DNA of 64,000 nucleotides from Microbacterium sp. NC79 (GTDB lineage Bacteria > Actinomycetota > Actinomycetes > Actinomycetales > Microbacteriaceae), in contig NZ_JAHQYI010000001.1 in assembly GCF_019061125.1 (NCBI RefSeq), positions 434,001 to 498,000 of the forward strand, read 5' to 3'. Under the pieces are notes generated by a model. That model was not told where the DNA came from. It made no database searches and worked only from the letters and a program-made list of their open reading frames with translations. Positions 26,276 to 37,211 of this stretch are shown here, one piece after another (positions within the stretch are counted from its first letter, which is position 1; each line of letters begins with the position of its first letter). Made by a program: the position numbers and the translations under genes.

Positions 26276-26581
26276 ATGCGCGGCACCATCATTCTCAATG
26301 CCGATGTTTTGCGTAGTCAGGGTCGGTCGCTGGCGGCACACGCCAGCGACCTCGGCTCGGCCGCATCCCAAGCCCAGGTCGCGATGCCTGCGACCGCGTT
26401 TGGGTTACTGAACTCCTACCTGCCGGGCCCGTGCAACGCATTGGCCGGGCAGTCGGCTTCGCTCCTGAGCGCGGCATCTGACCTGCTCGACGCGATGGGT
26501 CAGGGCGTCGACGGTGTCTTGAAGGCGTTCGAAAATATCGAAACTGAAGCCTCCGCCGTGCTCGACGGATACGAGCCGTGA
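26276..26581 (+). CDS. EspC-like small type VII protein
   Basis: This 101-residue protein is predicted to be almost entirely helical, with heptad-like hydrophobic residues, no signal peptide and no WXG tripeptide. Length and composition (ADVLRSQGRSLAAHASDLGSA ... GQGVDGVLKAFENIETEAS) resemble the EspC/WXG100-like substrates of ESX systems. A tyrosine lies third from the end (GYEP) without the YxxxD spacing. Its stop overlaps the next protease start (GTGA). The terminal codons are repeated at 28021-28036 in a duplication remnant. Confidence 0.7.
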   Translation: MRGTIILNADVLRSQGRSLAAHASDLGSAASQAQVAMPATAFGLLNSYLPGPCNALAGQSASLLSAASDLLDAMGQGVDGVLKAFENIETEASAVLDGYEP

Positions 26582-27912
26582 GCTCGGCAAGCGAGCAGCA
26601 GGTCGAGGCAAGAACGCTTTCTGTCCGCAGGCGGGCATCGGCGCTTTTCGCGAGCATCGCGTGCAGTATTGCTCTTTTCGCGCCTGCGGTGAACGCTGGA
26701 GGTGCAGCGCATGCTGCTACCGATGGTGATTGGTGGTATTCAGCGATGGGGGTCGCCCAGGCGCACGATGCTGGGTGGACAGGCGCCGGCGTCAAAGTCG
26801 CGGTGATTGACGGGCAGATAAACCCAGATTCCCCAGGGCTGGCGGGTGCGAATCTCACGGTTGTTGATGCGTTCCTGTGCTCGGGAACAACGGCTGTGAC
26901 GACTGATGCCGCGTATGGACCTCTGCACGGTACCCATGTTTCGCAGGTGCTTGTTCGTCCGGACGGAGCGAATGGGGGAGTCGGCGGCATCGCCCCCAAC
27001 ATTGAGCTGACCTTCTATGCCCTGGGACAGCCCAACTGCCAGGATCCATACGTCGACGGAAAGAACGGGATGGGCCGGGCCATTGTGGCGGCCACGGACG
27101 CCGGAAACGACATCATTTCGATCTCCATGGGCGCGGAGACTGGCACCGGACAATACGAGGCCCTTGCTTATGCGCTCGCGCATGACGTCATGGTGGTGTC
27201 ATCATCCCCGAACACTGACGAAGACATTGGATTGGTTTTCCCAATGCTCGCGAATGGCGTCGTTTCGGTGGCCGCCGTGTCAGATTCGCTCGACCTCATG
27301 TCTGACAACGGCAAGCCTGTTGTTACGGAGGAAGTGACGCTCGTGGCTCCCGGAATCGACGTCCGTGTGATCGGAACGGACGGCGACGTTACCGCCGATG
27401 GGATCACGCGGGGAACATCATTCGCCGCGCCGTTGGTTTCGGGGGCGTTGGCGCTTGCGAAAGAGAAGTACCCGGAGGCGACGGGTAATCAGCTCATTCA
27501 AGCGTTGATTTCGACCACGGTGAGTGCACAGAACGGTGTGCCTCGCGACACCGTCGGCGGATACGGCTACGGGGTTGTTTCGCTGCAGGGGCTGCTGTCG
27601 TCAGAGCCGCTGTCGCTCCCCGATGAGAATCCGCTGATGGACAAGTCATGGGGCGAACCGACCCAAGCCCAGATCGACGCGCAGCGCGACGGAGAGGGCG
27701 ATGCCACACCGACGCCCTCCCCCGAACCCAAAGCCAGTGAAGAACCCAAACCCAAACCCAAGCCAACGAGCACGGCCAGCAGCAGTGAGCCCAGCACACC
27801 TGACGCACCCGTGCCGTGGCCGTTGATTGCGGGCGGGGGTTTTGCCGCGCTCGGTGTGGCCGTGATCATTATTTCTGTCATGAGGTTCCGGCGGGGTGCC
27901 GGTCAGTCTTAA
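26578..27912 (+). CDS. Mycosin-like S8 protease with intact triad
   Basis: This 444-residue protein is a close paralogue of the one at 23357, with the same layout: N-terminal signal peptide ending near AHA, S8 domain, Lys/Pro linker (EEPKPKPKPT) and a C-terminal membrane helix. The catalytic residues are canonical: Asp78 in VAVIDG, His117 in LHGTH and Ser281 in RGTSFAAP. It starts at GTG overlapping the EspC-like stop. The two paralogues share long identical stretches around the C-terminal tail and the bases following the stop codon, which marks a tandem duplication. A role in processing secreted substrates of the locus is inferred. Confidence 0.9.
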   Translation: MSSASEQQVEARTLSVRRRASALFASIACSIALFAPAVNAGGAAHAATDGDWWYSAMGVAQAHDAGWTGAGVKVAVIDGQINPDSPGLAGANLTVVDAFLCSGTTAVTTDAAYGPLHGTHVSQVLVRPDGANGGVGGIAPNIELTFYALGQPNCQDPYVDGKNGMGRAIVAATDAGNDIISISMGAETGTGQYEALAYALAHDVMVVSSSPNTDEDIGLVFPMLANGVVSVAAVSDSLDLMSDNGKPVVTEEVTLVAPGIDVRVIGTDGDVTADGITRGTSFAAPLVSGALALAKEKYPEATGNQLIQALISTTVSAQNGVPRDTVGGYGYGVVSLQGLLSSEPLSLPDENPLMDKSWGEPTQAQIDAQRDGEGDATPTPSPEPKASEEPKPKPKPTSTASSSEPSTPDAPVPWPLIAGGGFAALGVAVIIISVMRFRRGAGQS

Positions 27913-27922
27913 GGGGGCTGTG

Positions 27923-28036
27923 ATGTCGCAGGGCAAGAAGAAACAGAATCGAATCGATTACGCGCGGTGGGACGCGAATTACCACCGCATGCGCGGACAC
28001 CGAATCTCCGCGGCGCATGATCGGTACGAGCCGTGA
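27923..28036 (+). pseudogene. Chimeric 37-codon remnant of a tandem duplication
   Basis: The sequence TAAGGGGGCTGTGATGTC followed by CAGGGC matches the start of the Gly-rich gene at 24699 (one base differs), while its end, TACGAGCCGTGAGCTCGGC, matches the end of the EspC-like gene and the start of the protease at 26578. Between them, about 90 bases encode a basic peptide (KKKQNRIDYARWD) with little resemblance to either. It looks like a second copy of the Gly-rich and EspC-like genes after a large internal deletion. It could still be translated as a 37-residue peptide because the start and stop are intact. Confidence 0.65.
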
Positions 28037-29550
28037 GCTCGGCGAGCGCGATCGCAGGGAGCCTGCGAAGCGAATCCTGGGCGGGCGGAGCGCCGCGTTC
28101 AGGCGGCGACGCTTGCGCCAGCATTCCGGGATTCGCGGGGATGGCGCTGCAGTATGTGCAGCCACTGAACACCTGGTTCAATGATCTTCTTGGCGACCCG
28201 GCAGCCGTCGCCGGGTTCGCGTCGGGTTGGCGCAACGTCGAGGAGCAAGCGCGTAGCGTCGCCAGCAAGCTGACGGCTGACAAAGCGAAGCTTGCCGACT
28301 TGGACGGTCGGTCGATCCGTAAGCTCCGTGAGCGTTACGACGATCTCGACCCGATCATCACCGACACCGCCGAGTGGAGTGGGGCAGCCGCAGCCGCCCT
28401 GCAGGTCGCGTCGACAATCGTCACAGCGGTGCGTCAGTTCATCTGTGACTTCCTGGTGCAGCTGAAGCGCTTTTGGGATGAGCTGTTCGAGTGGGGCTGG
28501 AACCCCATCGACAAGCTCGACAACCTCTGGAAGTTCGCCGACGCGGCCTGGGATCTCGTGCAATCGGGTCAGCGCCTGCTGGAGACGATGTTCACCGCGC
28601 TTGAGCAGCTGGGCACCTTGCTCAACAAGCTGCAGCCCCTGGTGATGGAGGCGCTCAGCGAGATCCGGCTCATCCTCGCCGCCATTGTGAACACGATTCC
28701 GGTCGTCGGCGGCTCGATCAGCGACATGCTGCAAAACGATCCTGACGTGGAAGAGCTTGACCCCGGCATCCTCAACAAGGAAGGCGCTGAGGCGTATAAC
28801 GAGATGATGGACCGCGGCGAGGTCAACGGGCTCGTCGATCTGCTTGATCAGAATGGCCTCATCGACAAGATCAGCGGTGGTGAGTCCACCGCCATCAGCG
28901 TGCAGACGATCCAACGACCAGATGGTTCCACCTATACCCTCGTCAACCTTCCCTCGACGTTGGACTGGGCAGGTATTGATCTGCCGTTCACCACCGACGG
29001 TGGGCCGATCAATGACTGGGACGGCAATGTCGCTCAGGTGCTGTTTGATAACCCGGTGCTGCGCACGCAGTACGAACGTGCCGTGATGGATGCGCTGCGC
29101 GACGCGGGCGTGCAGCCCGGGTCGGATGTGGTGTGGTCTGGCTTCAGTCAGGGCGGCATCATGGCGGGCAACCTGGGCTCGGACTCGCACCATGGGTACA
29201 ACACCGTCGGCATTGTGACCAACGGGGCGCCCATCGACCACTTTGACATTCCGAGCAACATTCCGGTGCTGCAGGTGCAACACGCGCTTGACCCTGTGCC
29301 GGTTCTTGACGGCTCCTACGTTCCCAACTATGGTCCGAATGTTGACTGGGTGTACGGCAATGTCGTGACCGCTGACGGCGTGGATTTTGCGCCGCACAAC
29401 GCGGGCACCTACAGCGACACGTTGCAGCAGTACATTAATCAGGGTGGGCAGTTCACCAACGACTGGTCGTTCTTGAACGGTGAGATTGTCGAAACCTACG
29501 TCGGCCACACCGGCGAAGGTGACTACCGAACCCAGCCGACGACAAAGTAG
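28033..29550 (+). CDS. Candidate type VII effector: WXG-like N-terminus plus alpha/beta-hydrolase
   Basis: Counted from GTG 28033 (GTGA overlap with the remnant) the protein has 505 residues; ATG at residue 37 is an alternative start. Residues 45-170 are helical with a WSG turn (EWSGAAAAALQ, about 115-125), as in WXG100-like export domains. Further long amphipathic helices fill about 170-250. The C-terminal 250 residues look like an alpha/beta-hydrolase with nucleophile Ser372 in SGFSQGG, Asp420 in HALDPVP and His455 in APHNAG, the layout of cutinase/PE-PPE-type esterases. There is no Sec signal. Secretion by the neighbouring EccBCD system and a lipase/esterase activity are inferred; the triad is seen. 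Confidence 0.82.
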   Translation: MSSASAIAGSLRSESWAGGAPRSGGDACASIPGFAGMALQYVQPLNTWFNDLLGDPAAVAGFASGWRNVEEQARSVASKLTADKAKLADLDGRSIRKLRERYDDLDPIITDTAEWSGAAAAALQVASTIVTAVRQFICDFLVQLKRFWDELFEWGWNPIDKLDNLWKFADAAWDLVQSGQRLLETMFTALEQLGTLLNKLQPLVMEALSEIRLILAAIVNTIPVVGGSISDMLQNDPDVEELDPGILNKEGAEAYNEMMDRGEVNGLVDLLDQNGLIDKISGGESTAISVQTIQRPDGSTYTLVNLPSTLDWAGIDLPFTTDGGPINDWDGNVAQVLFDNPVLRTQYERAVMDALRDAGVQPGSDVVWSGFSQGGIMAGNLGSDSHHGYNTVGIVTNGAPIDHFDIPSNIPVLQVQHALDPVPVLDGSYVPNYGPNVDWVYGNVVTADGVDFAPHNAGTYSDTLQQYINQGGQFTNDWSFLNGEIVETYVGHTGEGDYRTQPTTK

Positions 29551-29582
29551 TTCCGAGTTCGTGAAGATTGTGACGATGCAAA

Positions 29583-29954
29583 ATGATTGATGACATCTCG
29601 GAACAGGTGCAGGCGGCTCGCGAGCGCGTCTACGGCCAGGTTGAAGCGGCCCGCGCGCGACACTCGGCGCTGCGCGAGGCCATCGACGAAGTGCGAAACC
29701 TGACCGCGACGGTGCGCTCGCCTCGCGGTGAAGTCTCGGTCACCGCCGCGATGAGCGGCGCGGTGACCGACGTTCGTGTGCACCACGATGATCTGGATGC
29801 GCGCACGCTCAGCACCCTGCTCACGCAGACGGTTGCGCGTGCGCAGCAGGCGGTGCGTGACCAGGCAGCTGATCGCATGACGGCCGTTGCCGGCGCCGAC
29901 TCCACTATCATCGCCGACCTGCGCATGCCGCTGGCTCGAGCCGGAGGGATCTAA
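29583..29954 (+). CDS. YbaB/EbfC-family protein
   Basis: This 123-residue protein has a long N-terminal helix followed by a small beta-sheet region (GEVSVTAAMSGAVTDVRVHHDDL) and a C-terminal helix, the pattern of YbaB/EbfC nucleoid-associated proteins. YbaB-like proteins occur in actinobacterial ESX loci, where EspL is the best-known example and is thought to act as a chaperone or regulator of substrates. It starts 32 bases after the candidate lipase effector and its stop overlaps the next start by one base. It may bind the effector or its partner; that is inference. Confidence 0.75.
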   Translation: MIDDISEQVQAARERVYGQVEAARARHSALREAIDEVRNLTATVRSPRGEVSVTAAMSGAVTDVRVHHDDLDARTLSTLLTQTVARAQQAVRDQAADRMTAVAGADSTIIADLRMPLARAGGI

Positions 29955-30247
29955 TGTTTACCGACCTGCACGTCGAAACCGCTCCGATACTCGACACGGC
30001 TGTGGAGTTTGAATCCACTGCGCAGCGCATGAATGAAATTGCCGACCGCTTTCAACAACGTCGCACCGAGCTTTTGCAAAGCTCCGCGGGCGCGGCGTCG
30101 GAAGCGGCGGGGCTCGATATGCAGCGCTCGATCGATGCGCTGTACATTCGTGCTGGCAAGCTCACTCGTAACGCTGGCGTCCTTCGCAAACTGGTAGCGC
30201 TGTATGACCAGGCTGATCTCGACGGCGCCCGCTCGTTCGGCCCGTAG
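29954..30247 (+). CDS. EspC-like small protein with YxxxD motif
   Basis: This 97-residue helical protein has no signal peptide and no WXG tripeptide. Near the C-terminus it carries YDQAD, which fits the YxxxD/E export signal of type VII substrates. Its length and heptad-like pattern suit the EspC/WXG100-like group. It lies between the YbaB-like gene and a lipoprotein gene in the effector module, so it may be co-secreted with, or guide, the hydrolase effector. The start ATG shares one base with the preceding stop. Confidence 0.75.
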   Translation: MFTDLHVETAPILDTAVEFESTAQRMNEIADRFQQRRTELLQSSAGAASEAAGLDMQRSIDALYIRAGKLTRNAGVLRKLVALYDQADLDGARSFGP

Positions 30248-30262
30248 TTGCGAAAGGCACTT

Positions 30263-30712
30263 GTGAAACGCCCCTCACGCCGCGCCGCGGCATTCGCCAC
30301 CCTCACCGCGGTTGCCGCCCTTGCGCTCTCCGCGTGCGCAGGTGGTTCCGGAACCACGGAGGCGGCGGCAGCCGTGCACCAGCAGGTTGTTGACTCGGGT
30401 GCGTTCGTCGACGTGGACATTTCGAAATCGATCGAGAAGAACTCGAACGTGATTTTCGCGTGGGTGAAGGTCGACGAAGAGATGACAGGGTCGCAACTCT
30501 CGGTGATCATTACCGCCGTCGGCACGGCCACCGCGAAAGACAACGGGTGCGTTGTGGAGATCGTCGCGAAGCGCAACGATGCGAACGAGTCCAAGGTTCA
30601 CCTGCGTGACGCGGCGCGCGAACTCGGGCTCACGCAGTACCTCACTCGCAACGACTACAGCATTGAAATGCCGTGCCGCGACGCCCGCGACTTCGCTGAG
30701 GCAAACGGCTAA
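30263..30712 (+). CDS. Small lipoprotein, candidate partner or immunity protein
   Basis: The preferred start is GTG 30263 with AAAGG five bases upstream; a TTG at 30248 is also in frame. The 149-residue product has a basic N-terminus, a hydrophobic segment and a lipobox LSAC, so it should be acylated and held on the outer face of the membrane. The mature part is about 120 residues with two further cysteines (DNGC and MPCRD) that could form a disulfide. I recognise no domain. It is the last gene of the module carrying the hydrolase effector. Lipoprotein immunity to type VII lipase toxins is known in Firmicutes, so such a role is possible but unproven. Confidence 0.8.
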   Translation: MKRPSRRAAAFATLTAVAALALSACAGGSGTTEAAAAVHQQVVDSGAFVDVDISKSIEKNSNVIFAWVKVDEEMTGSQLSVIITAVGTATAKDNGCVVEIVAKRNDANESKVHLRDAARELGLTQYLTRNDYSIEMPCRDARDFAEANG

Positions 30713-31078
30713 GTGCTCGCTGGGCCGACACGGATGCAGGTGAGCGGGGGAATGTGGGGCGCGACACGCGGAAGCGACGGAATCGAGGCCGTCTGCGTTT
30801 GACCGCGTGGCAAAAACCCGCGTATCATTGATCGGGTGTGCGCTCGCGCGCGTCGTGAGTTGTGTCTCGGCACGGATCAGGGCAAAACGCGAAACCACAC
30901 ATCTCTGGGAACGGCTTGCAAACAGGCCACCCCCACGGCATATCCACCACAGAGACCGTGCAGATATTCTGCCCGGTCGGCGGATTAGCGTGAAGCCCCT
31001 CGACACGAAGCGTAAAACTTTCTCACTGCGGGGACGAGACCACGATGCTGTCACCGTGCAGCAAATATAGGAGAAGAA
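30713..31078 (+). other. Upstream region and leader of the str operon
   Basis: This 366-base gap contains the rpsL promoter and, downstream of it, about 240 bases of leader without a recognised structure or reading frame. The leader ends with AGGAGAAGAA before the rpsL GTG start. Confidence 0.6.
30799..30828 (+). promoter_or_regulatory. Promoter of rpsL-rpsG-fusA
   Basis: TTGACC at 30799-30804 and TATCAT at 30823-30828 are separated by 18 bases, close to the housekeeping sigma consensus. Transcription would start near 30835, leaving a leader of about 240 bases. Confidence 0.65.
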
Positions 31079-31447
31079 GTGCCAACTATTCAGCAGTTGG
31101 TTCGCAAGGGACGTACGCCGAAGGTCACTAAGACCAAGGCTCCCGCCCTGAAGGCGAACCCGCAGCAGCGCGGCGTGTGCACCCGTGTGTACACCACCAC
31201 CCCGAAGAAGCCGAACTCGGCGATGCGTAAGGTCGCTCGTGTGAAGCTCTCGAACGGTACGGAAGTTACCGCGTACATCCCCGGTGAGGGCCACAACCTC
31301 CAGGAGCACTCGATGGTGCTCGTTCGTGGTGGTCGTGTGAAGGACCTCCCCGGTGTCCGCTACAAGATCGTCCGCGGTGCACTCGACACCCAGGCAGTCA
31401 AGAACCGTAAGCAGGCTCGTAGCCGCTACGGCGCGAAGAAGGGCTAA
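31079..31447 (+). CDS. rpsL: 30S ribosomal protein S12
   Basis: This 122-residue protein is ribosomal protein S12, part of the decoding centre of the small subunit. Conserved segments [30 protein letters not shown] and [17 protein letters not shown] are all present. The lysines and proline at positions linked to streptomycin resistance are wild type by inspection. It starts at GTG with an AGGAG ribosome binding site and is the first gene of the str operon, six bases before rpsG. Confidence 0.99.
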   Translation: MPTIQQLVRKGRTPKVTKTKAPALKANPQQRGVCTRVYTTTPKKPNSAMRKVARVKLSNGTEVTAYIPGEGHNLQEHSMVLVRGGRVKDLPGVRYKIVRGALDTQAVKNRKQARSRYGAKKG

Positions 31448-31452
31448 GGAAT

Positions 31453-31923
31453 ATGCCTCGTAAAGGTCCCGCGCCCAAGCGCCCCGTAGTAAACGACCCG
31501 GTATACGGTGCTCCGATCGTCACGTCGCTCGTGAACAAGATCCTCGTCGACGGCAAGAAGTCGCTCGCTGAGGCTATTGTCTACGGCGCCCTCTCGGGTG
31601 TCGAAGAGAAGAGCGGCCAGGACGCTGTGGCAACCCTCAAGAAGGCGCTCGACAACGTGCGCCCCACGCTTGAGGTTCGTAGCCGCCGCGTTGGTGGTTC
31701 GACGTACCAGGTTCCGGTTGAGGTCAAGCCGCACCGTGCAAACACCCTTGCACTGCGCTGGCTCGTTTCGTACGCAAAGGGTCGTCGTGAAAAGACGATG
31801 ACTGAGCGTCTGCGCAACGAGATCCTCGACGCTGCGAACGGTCTGGGTGCCGCTGTTAAGCGTCGCGAAGACACGCACAAGATGGCTGAGTCGAACCGCG
31901 CGTTCGCTCACTACCGCTGGTAA
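31453..31923 (+). CDS. rpsG: 30S ribosomal protein S7
   Basis: This 156-residue protein is ribosomal protein S7, which organises the 3' domain of 16S rRNA and contacts the E site. It shows the expected [19 protein letters not shown] start, [12 protein letters not shown] and a [20 protein letters not shown] end. Length is normal. It lies between rpsL and fusA in the universal str order. S7 is the translational repressor of this operon in E. coli; whether that applies here cannot be judged from the sequence. Confidence 0.99.
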   Translation: MPRKGPAPKRPVVNDPVYGAPIVTSLVNKILVDGKKSLAEAIVYGALSGVEEKSGQDAVATLKKALDNVRPTLEVRSRRVGGSTYQVPVEVKPHRANTLALRWLVSYAKGRREKTMTERLRNEILDAANGLGAAVKRREDTHKMAESNRAFAHYRW

Positions 31924-32000
31924 CCAGCACCTTCGTTCCGCCCCTGGCATTCGCTGGGGGCGGAGCGATCCACATACGAACCTGACGTAAGGAAGAACCC

Positions 32001-34115
32001 GTGGCACAAGAGGTGCTCACTGACCTGAACAAGGTCCGCAACATCGGCATCATGGCTCACATTGATGCTGGAAAGACGACGACCACCGAGCGCATCCTGT
32101 TCTACACGGGCGTCAACCACAAGCTCGGTGAAACCCACGATGGTGGCGCGACCACTGACTGGATGGAGCAGGAGCAGGAGCGTGGCATCACGATCACGTC
32201 CGCTGCTGTGACGTGCTTCTGGAACGGCACCCAGATCAACATCATCGACACCCCCGGTCACGTTGACTTCACGGTTGAGGTGGAGCGTTCGCTCCGCGTT
32301 CTCGACGGTGCTGTCGCTGTGTTCGACGGTAAGGAAGGTGTCGAGCCGCAGTCTGAGACCGTTTGGCGTCAGGCTGACAAGTACGACGTTCCGCGTATCT
32401 GCTTCGTCAACAAGATGGACAAGCTCGGCGCTGACTTCTACTTCACCGTTGACACCATCATCAACCGCCTGAAGGCGACCCCGCTGGTTATCCAGATTCC
32501 GATCGGTTCGGAAAGCGACTTCGTTGGTGTTGTCGACCTCGTCGAGATGCGCGCCCTGGTTTGGGCTGGCGACTCGAAGGGTGACGTCACCATGGGCGCT
32601 AAGTACGACGTCCAGGAGATCCCGGCTGACCTCGCAGAGAAGGCAGCGGAATACCGCGCCAAGCTCCTCGAAACGGTCGCTGAGACTGACGACGCACTGC
32701 TTGAGAAGTACTTCGGTGGCGAAGAGCTCACCGTTGCAGAGATCAAGGGCGCAATCCGCAAGCTGACCATCTCGTCGACCGTTTACCCGGTGATGTGTGG
32801 TTCCGCGTTCAAGAACCGCGGTGTTCAGCCGATGCTTGACGCTGTTGTTGACTACCTTCCTTCGCCCCTCGACGTGCCTGCTGTTGAAGCACACGACCCG
32901 AAGAACGAAGAGATCGTCATCGAGCGCAAGCCGTCGAAGGAAGACCCGTTCGCAGCTCTCGCGTTCAAGATTGCTGTTCACCCGTTCTTCGGTCGCTTGA
33001 CCTACGTTCGCGTGTACTCGGGCCACCTTGACTCCGGTGCTCAGGTCATTAACTCGACCAAGGGCAAGAAGGAGCGCATCGGAAAGATCTTCCAGATGCA
33101 CGCCAACAAGGAAATGCCTGTCGAGTCGATGACGGCTGGTCACATCTACGCTGTGATTGGTCTGAAGGACACCACGACCGGTGACACCCTCTCGGACCTT
33201 TCGGCTCCGGTTGTTCTCGAGTCGATGACCTTCCCTGAGCCCGTCATTGAGGTTGCTATTGAGCCCAAGACGAAGGCTGACCAGGAGAAGCTCGGTACCG
33301 CTATCCAGAAGCTCGCTGAAGAAGACCCGACGTTCCGCGTCGAGCAGATTCAGGAGACCGGTCAGACGCTCATCAAGGGTATGGGTGAGCTTCACCTTGA
33401 CATCCTCGTTGACCGTATGAAGCGCGAGTTCAAGGTCGAGGCAAACGTTGGTAAGCCGCAGGTTGCTTACCGCGAGACGATCAAGAAGGCGGTCGAGAAG
33501 CACGACTACACCCACAAGAAGCAGACGGGTGGATCGGGTCAGTTCGCAAAGATCCAGTTCACGCTCGAGCCGCTTGAGGTTGAAGGCGACAAGACGTACG
33601 AGTTCGTCAACGCTGTCACCGGTGGTCGTATCCCGCGCGAGTACATCTCGCCGACCGACCAGGGCTTCCAGGACGCAATGAACGTGGGTGTCCTCGCGGG
33701 CTACCCCATGGTCGGCGTCAAGGCAATCCTCGTTGATGGTGCTTCGCACGATGTTGACTCGTCTGAAATGGCGTTCAAGATTGCCGGATCGATGGGCTTC
33801 AAGGAAGCTGCTCGTAAGGCAAACCCGGTGATCCTCGAGCCGATCATGGCTGTTGAGGTTCGTACTCCTGAGGAGTACATGGGTGACGTCATCGGCGACA
33901 TCAACTCGCGCCGTGGCCAGATCTCGTCGATGGAAGACGCGCAGGGCGTCAAGGTCATCCGCGCACAGGTTCCGCTTTCCGAAATGTTCGGATACATCGG
34001 TGACCTGCGCTCGAAGACCTCGGGCCGTGCTGTCTACTCGATGACGTTCTCGAGCTACGCAGAAGTTCCGCGTAACGTTGCGGACGAAATCGTTCAGAAG
34101 GCAAAGGGCGAGTAA
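32001..34115 (+). CDS. fusA: Elongation factor G
   Basis: This 704-residue protein is EF-G, the GTPase that drives translocation of tRNA and mRNA. GTP-binding motifs are complete: AHIDAGKTT near residue 20, the switch region RGITI, DTPGH and NKMD. Domain IV and V segments ([11 protein letters not shown] and [18 protein letters not shown]) are present. It starts at GTG with AAGGAAG upstream, 77 bases after rpsG, the standard arrangement. A possible terminator follows the stop. Confidence 0.99.
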   Translation: MAQEVLTDLNKVRNIGIMAHIDAGKTTTTERILFYTGVNHKLGETHDGGATTDWMEQEQERGITITSAAVTCFWNGTQINIIDTPGHVDFTVEVERSLRVLDGAVAVFDGKEGVEPQSETVWRQADKYDVPRICFVNKMDKLGADFYFTVDTIINRLKATPLVIQIPIGSESDFVGVVDLVEMRALVWAGDSKGDVTMGAKYDVQEIPADLAEKAAEYRAKLLETVAETDDALLEKYFGGEELTVAEIKGAIRKLTISSTVYPVMCGSAFKNRGVQPMLDAVVDYLPSPLDVPAVEAHDPKNEEIVIERKPSKEDPFAALAFKIAVHPFFGRLTYVRVYSGHLDSGAQVINSTKGKKERIGKIFQMHANKEMPVESMTAGHIYAVIGLKDTTTGDTLSDLSAPVVLESMTFPEPVIEVAIEPKTKADQEKLGTAIQKLAEEDPTFRVEQIQETGQTLIKGMGELHLDILVDRMKREFKVEANVGKPQVAYRETIKKAVEKHDYTHKKQTGGSGQFAKIQFTLEPLEVEGDKTYEFVNAVTGGRIPREYISPTDQGFQDAMNVGVLAGYPMVGVKAILVDGASHDVDSSEMAFKIAGSMGFKEAARKANPVILEPIMAVEVRTPEEYMGDVIGDINSRRGQISSMEDAQGVKVIRAQVPLSEMFGYIGDLRSKTSGRAVYSMTFSSYAEVPRNVADEIVQKAKGE

Positions 34116-34123
34116 TCGCCTGT

Positions 34124-34153
34124 CGGGGGCGTGTCGGTAACGCCGCGCCCCCG
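34124..34153 (+). terminator. Possible fusA terminator or attenuator
   Basis: CGGGGGCG at 34124-34131 pairs with CGCCCCCG at 34146-34153 across a 14-base loop, shortly after the fusA stop. No T-run follows directly, so it may only reduce transcription into tuf. Confidence 0.4.
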
Positions 34154-34183
34154 GTGCCCCTGAATTTATAACTTCACAGAATC

Positions 34184-34201
34184 AGTGGGATCTTTCCCAC
34201 T
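34184..34201. promoter_or_regulatory. Hairpin upstream of tuf
   Basis: AGTGGGA-TCTT-TCCCACT is a perfect 7-bp hairpin in the 168-base gap before tuf. TACACT at 34201-34206 resembles a -10 box but no well-spaced -35 was found. Role uncertain: tuf promoter element or leader structure. Confidence 0.3.
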
Positions 34202-34283
34202 ACACTGAAACCATCCCCTTGTAGACAACCGGTCGCAATCCAGCGCCCCGGACGATCTACACGAATGTCCTTAGGAGGACCTA

Positions 34284-35477
<1,194 letters not shown>

Positions 35478-35491
35478 TTTCGCTTAACTGA

Positions 35492-36586
<1,095 letters not shown>

Positions 36587-36850
36587 ACCGGGCATAGTAG
36601 CGCTGACTTGGGAGCCGAACGGCCCTGGATGCGGCCGACAAACCAGTCGAGAAGATTGGTTCGACCGACATGGAACCGCGCCTCGGACTCCACGCACCTT
36701 TGAGGCTGATGCACCCCCAGGATCAACGCGCAATTTCAATTTCACTGACCTACCGCAACAATAGACCTGGCACCCGACGGCTCCGTAGGGTCCAATCGCG
36801 CCTTTCCTCAGGAAGCTAGGCAACGCGCGCTCCCGGGAAACCCCAATGCA

Positions 36851-36885
36851 ACGTCTCTCCCCAGCCTGGGGCCGAGGAGAGACGT
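36851..36885. repeat. Stem-loop, 10-bp perfect stem
   Basis: ACGTCTCTCC at 36851-36860 pairs with GGAGAGACGT at 36876-36885 around a 15-base loop. It lies 265 bases after rmlB and abuts the next stem-loop. Confidence 0.6.
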
Positions 36886-36925
36886 CGCGAGGGATCATGT
36901 ATGGAAATAAGCGCCATCCCTCGCG
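36886..36925. repeat. Second adjacent stem-loop, 10-bp perfect stem
   Basis: CGCGAGGGAT at 36886-36895 pairs with ATCCCTCGCG at 36916-36925 around a 20-base loop. It begins at the base after the first stem-loop ends. Confidence 0.6.
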
Positions 36926-37211
36926 GTATCGGCGGACGCGGCGAATCGCCAGAAACGCATGAAATAGTGCGCCGACACCTCAAGTCTACTGAACCACCTC
37001 GCACAGGAGAACCAGAAAGTACGGCATCACGGTGGAACGGATGGCTCTGACCAGGCTGTCGCCGGGGTAAGAGGCGGGATCCATAGATTGGAGCGGATAT
37101 CGAAGGGGACCCGGCTACTGTCCTGCAGAGTTACCCACGAAATGCTGGGAACGTCACGGACGACTTGTCGTCATTTCATCGACGGTGGACCGCTGGCGCA
37201 GGCCACCGCAG

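Larger units (their letters stand above)
36587..37211. other. 625-base non-coding region with two stem-loops
   Basis: No supported reading frame lies between convergent rmlB and the asparagine-synthase-like gene. The region contains two adjacent perfect stem-loops (separate entries). Base composition appears less GC-rich than the genes. It may be a decayed gene or insertion site, or encode an untranslated RNA. Confidence 0.5.

Noticed and set aside
25397..26371. 324-codon Pro-rich frame antisense to the Gly-rich gene
   Set aside because: GGC/GGT codons read as GCC/ACC-type Pro/Ala codons on the other strand; simple mirror of low complexity.
31079..31447. Possible streptomycin-resistance substitution in rpsL
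   Set aside because: The KKPNSA and GGRVKDLPG segments look wild type.
31911..33749. 612-codon open frame antisense to fusA
   Set aside because: Shadow of strong codon bias in a highly expressed high-GC gene; Arg/Leu/Val-rich product without start context or domain.
34116..34283. tRNA gene before tuf
   Set aside because: No cloverleaf, no T-loop GGTTCGAATCC-type sequence and the hairpin is only 7 bp.
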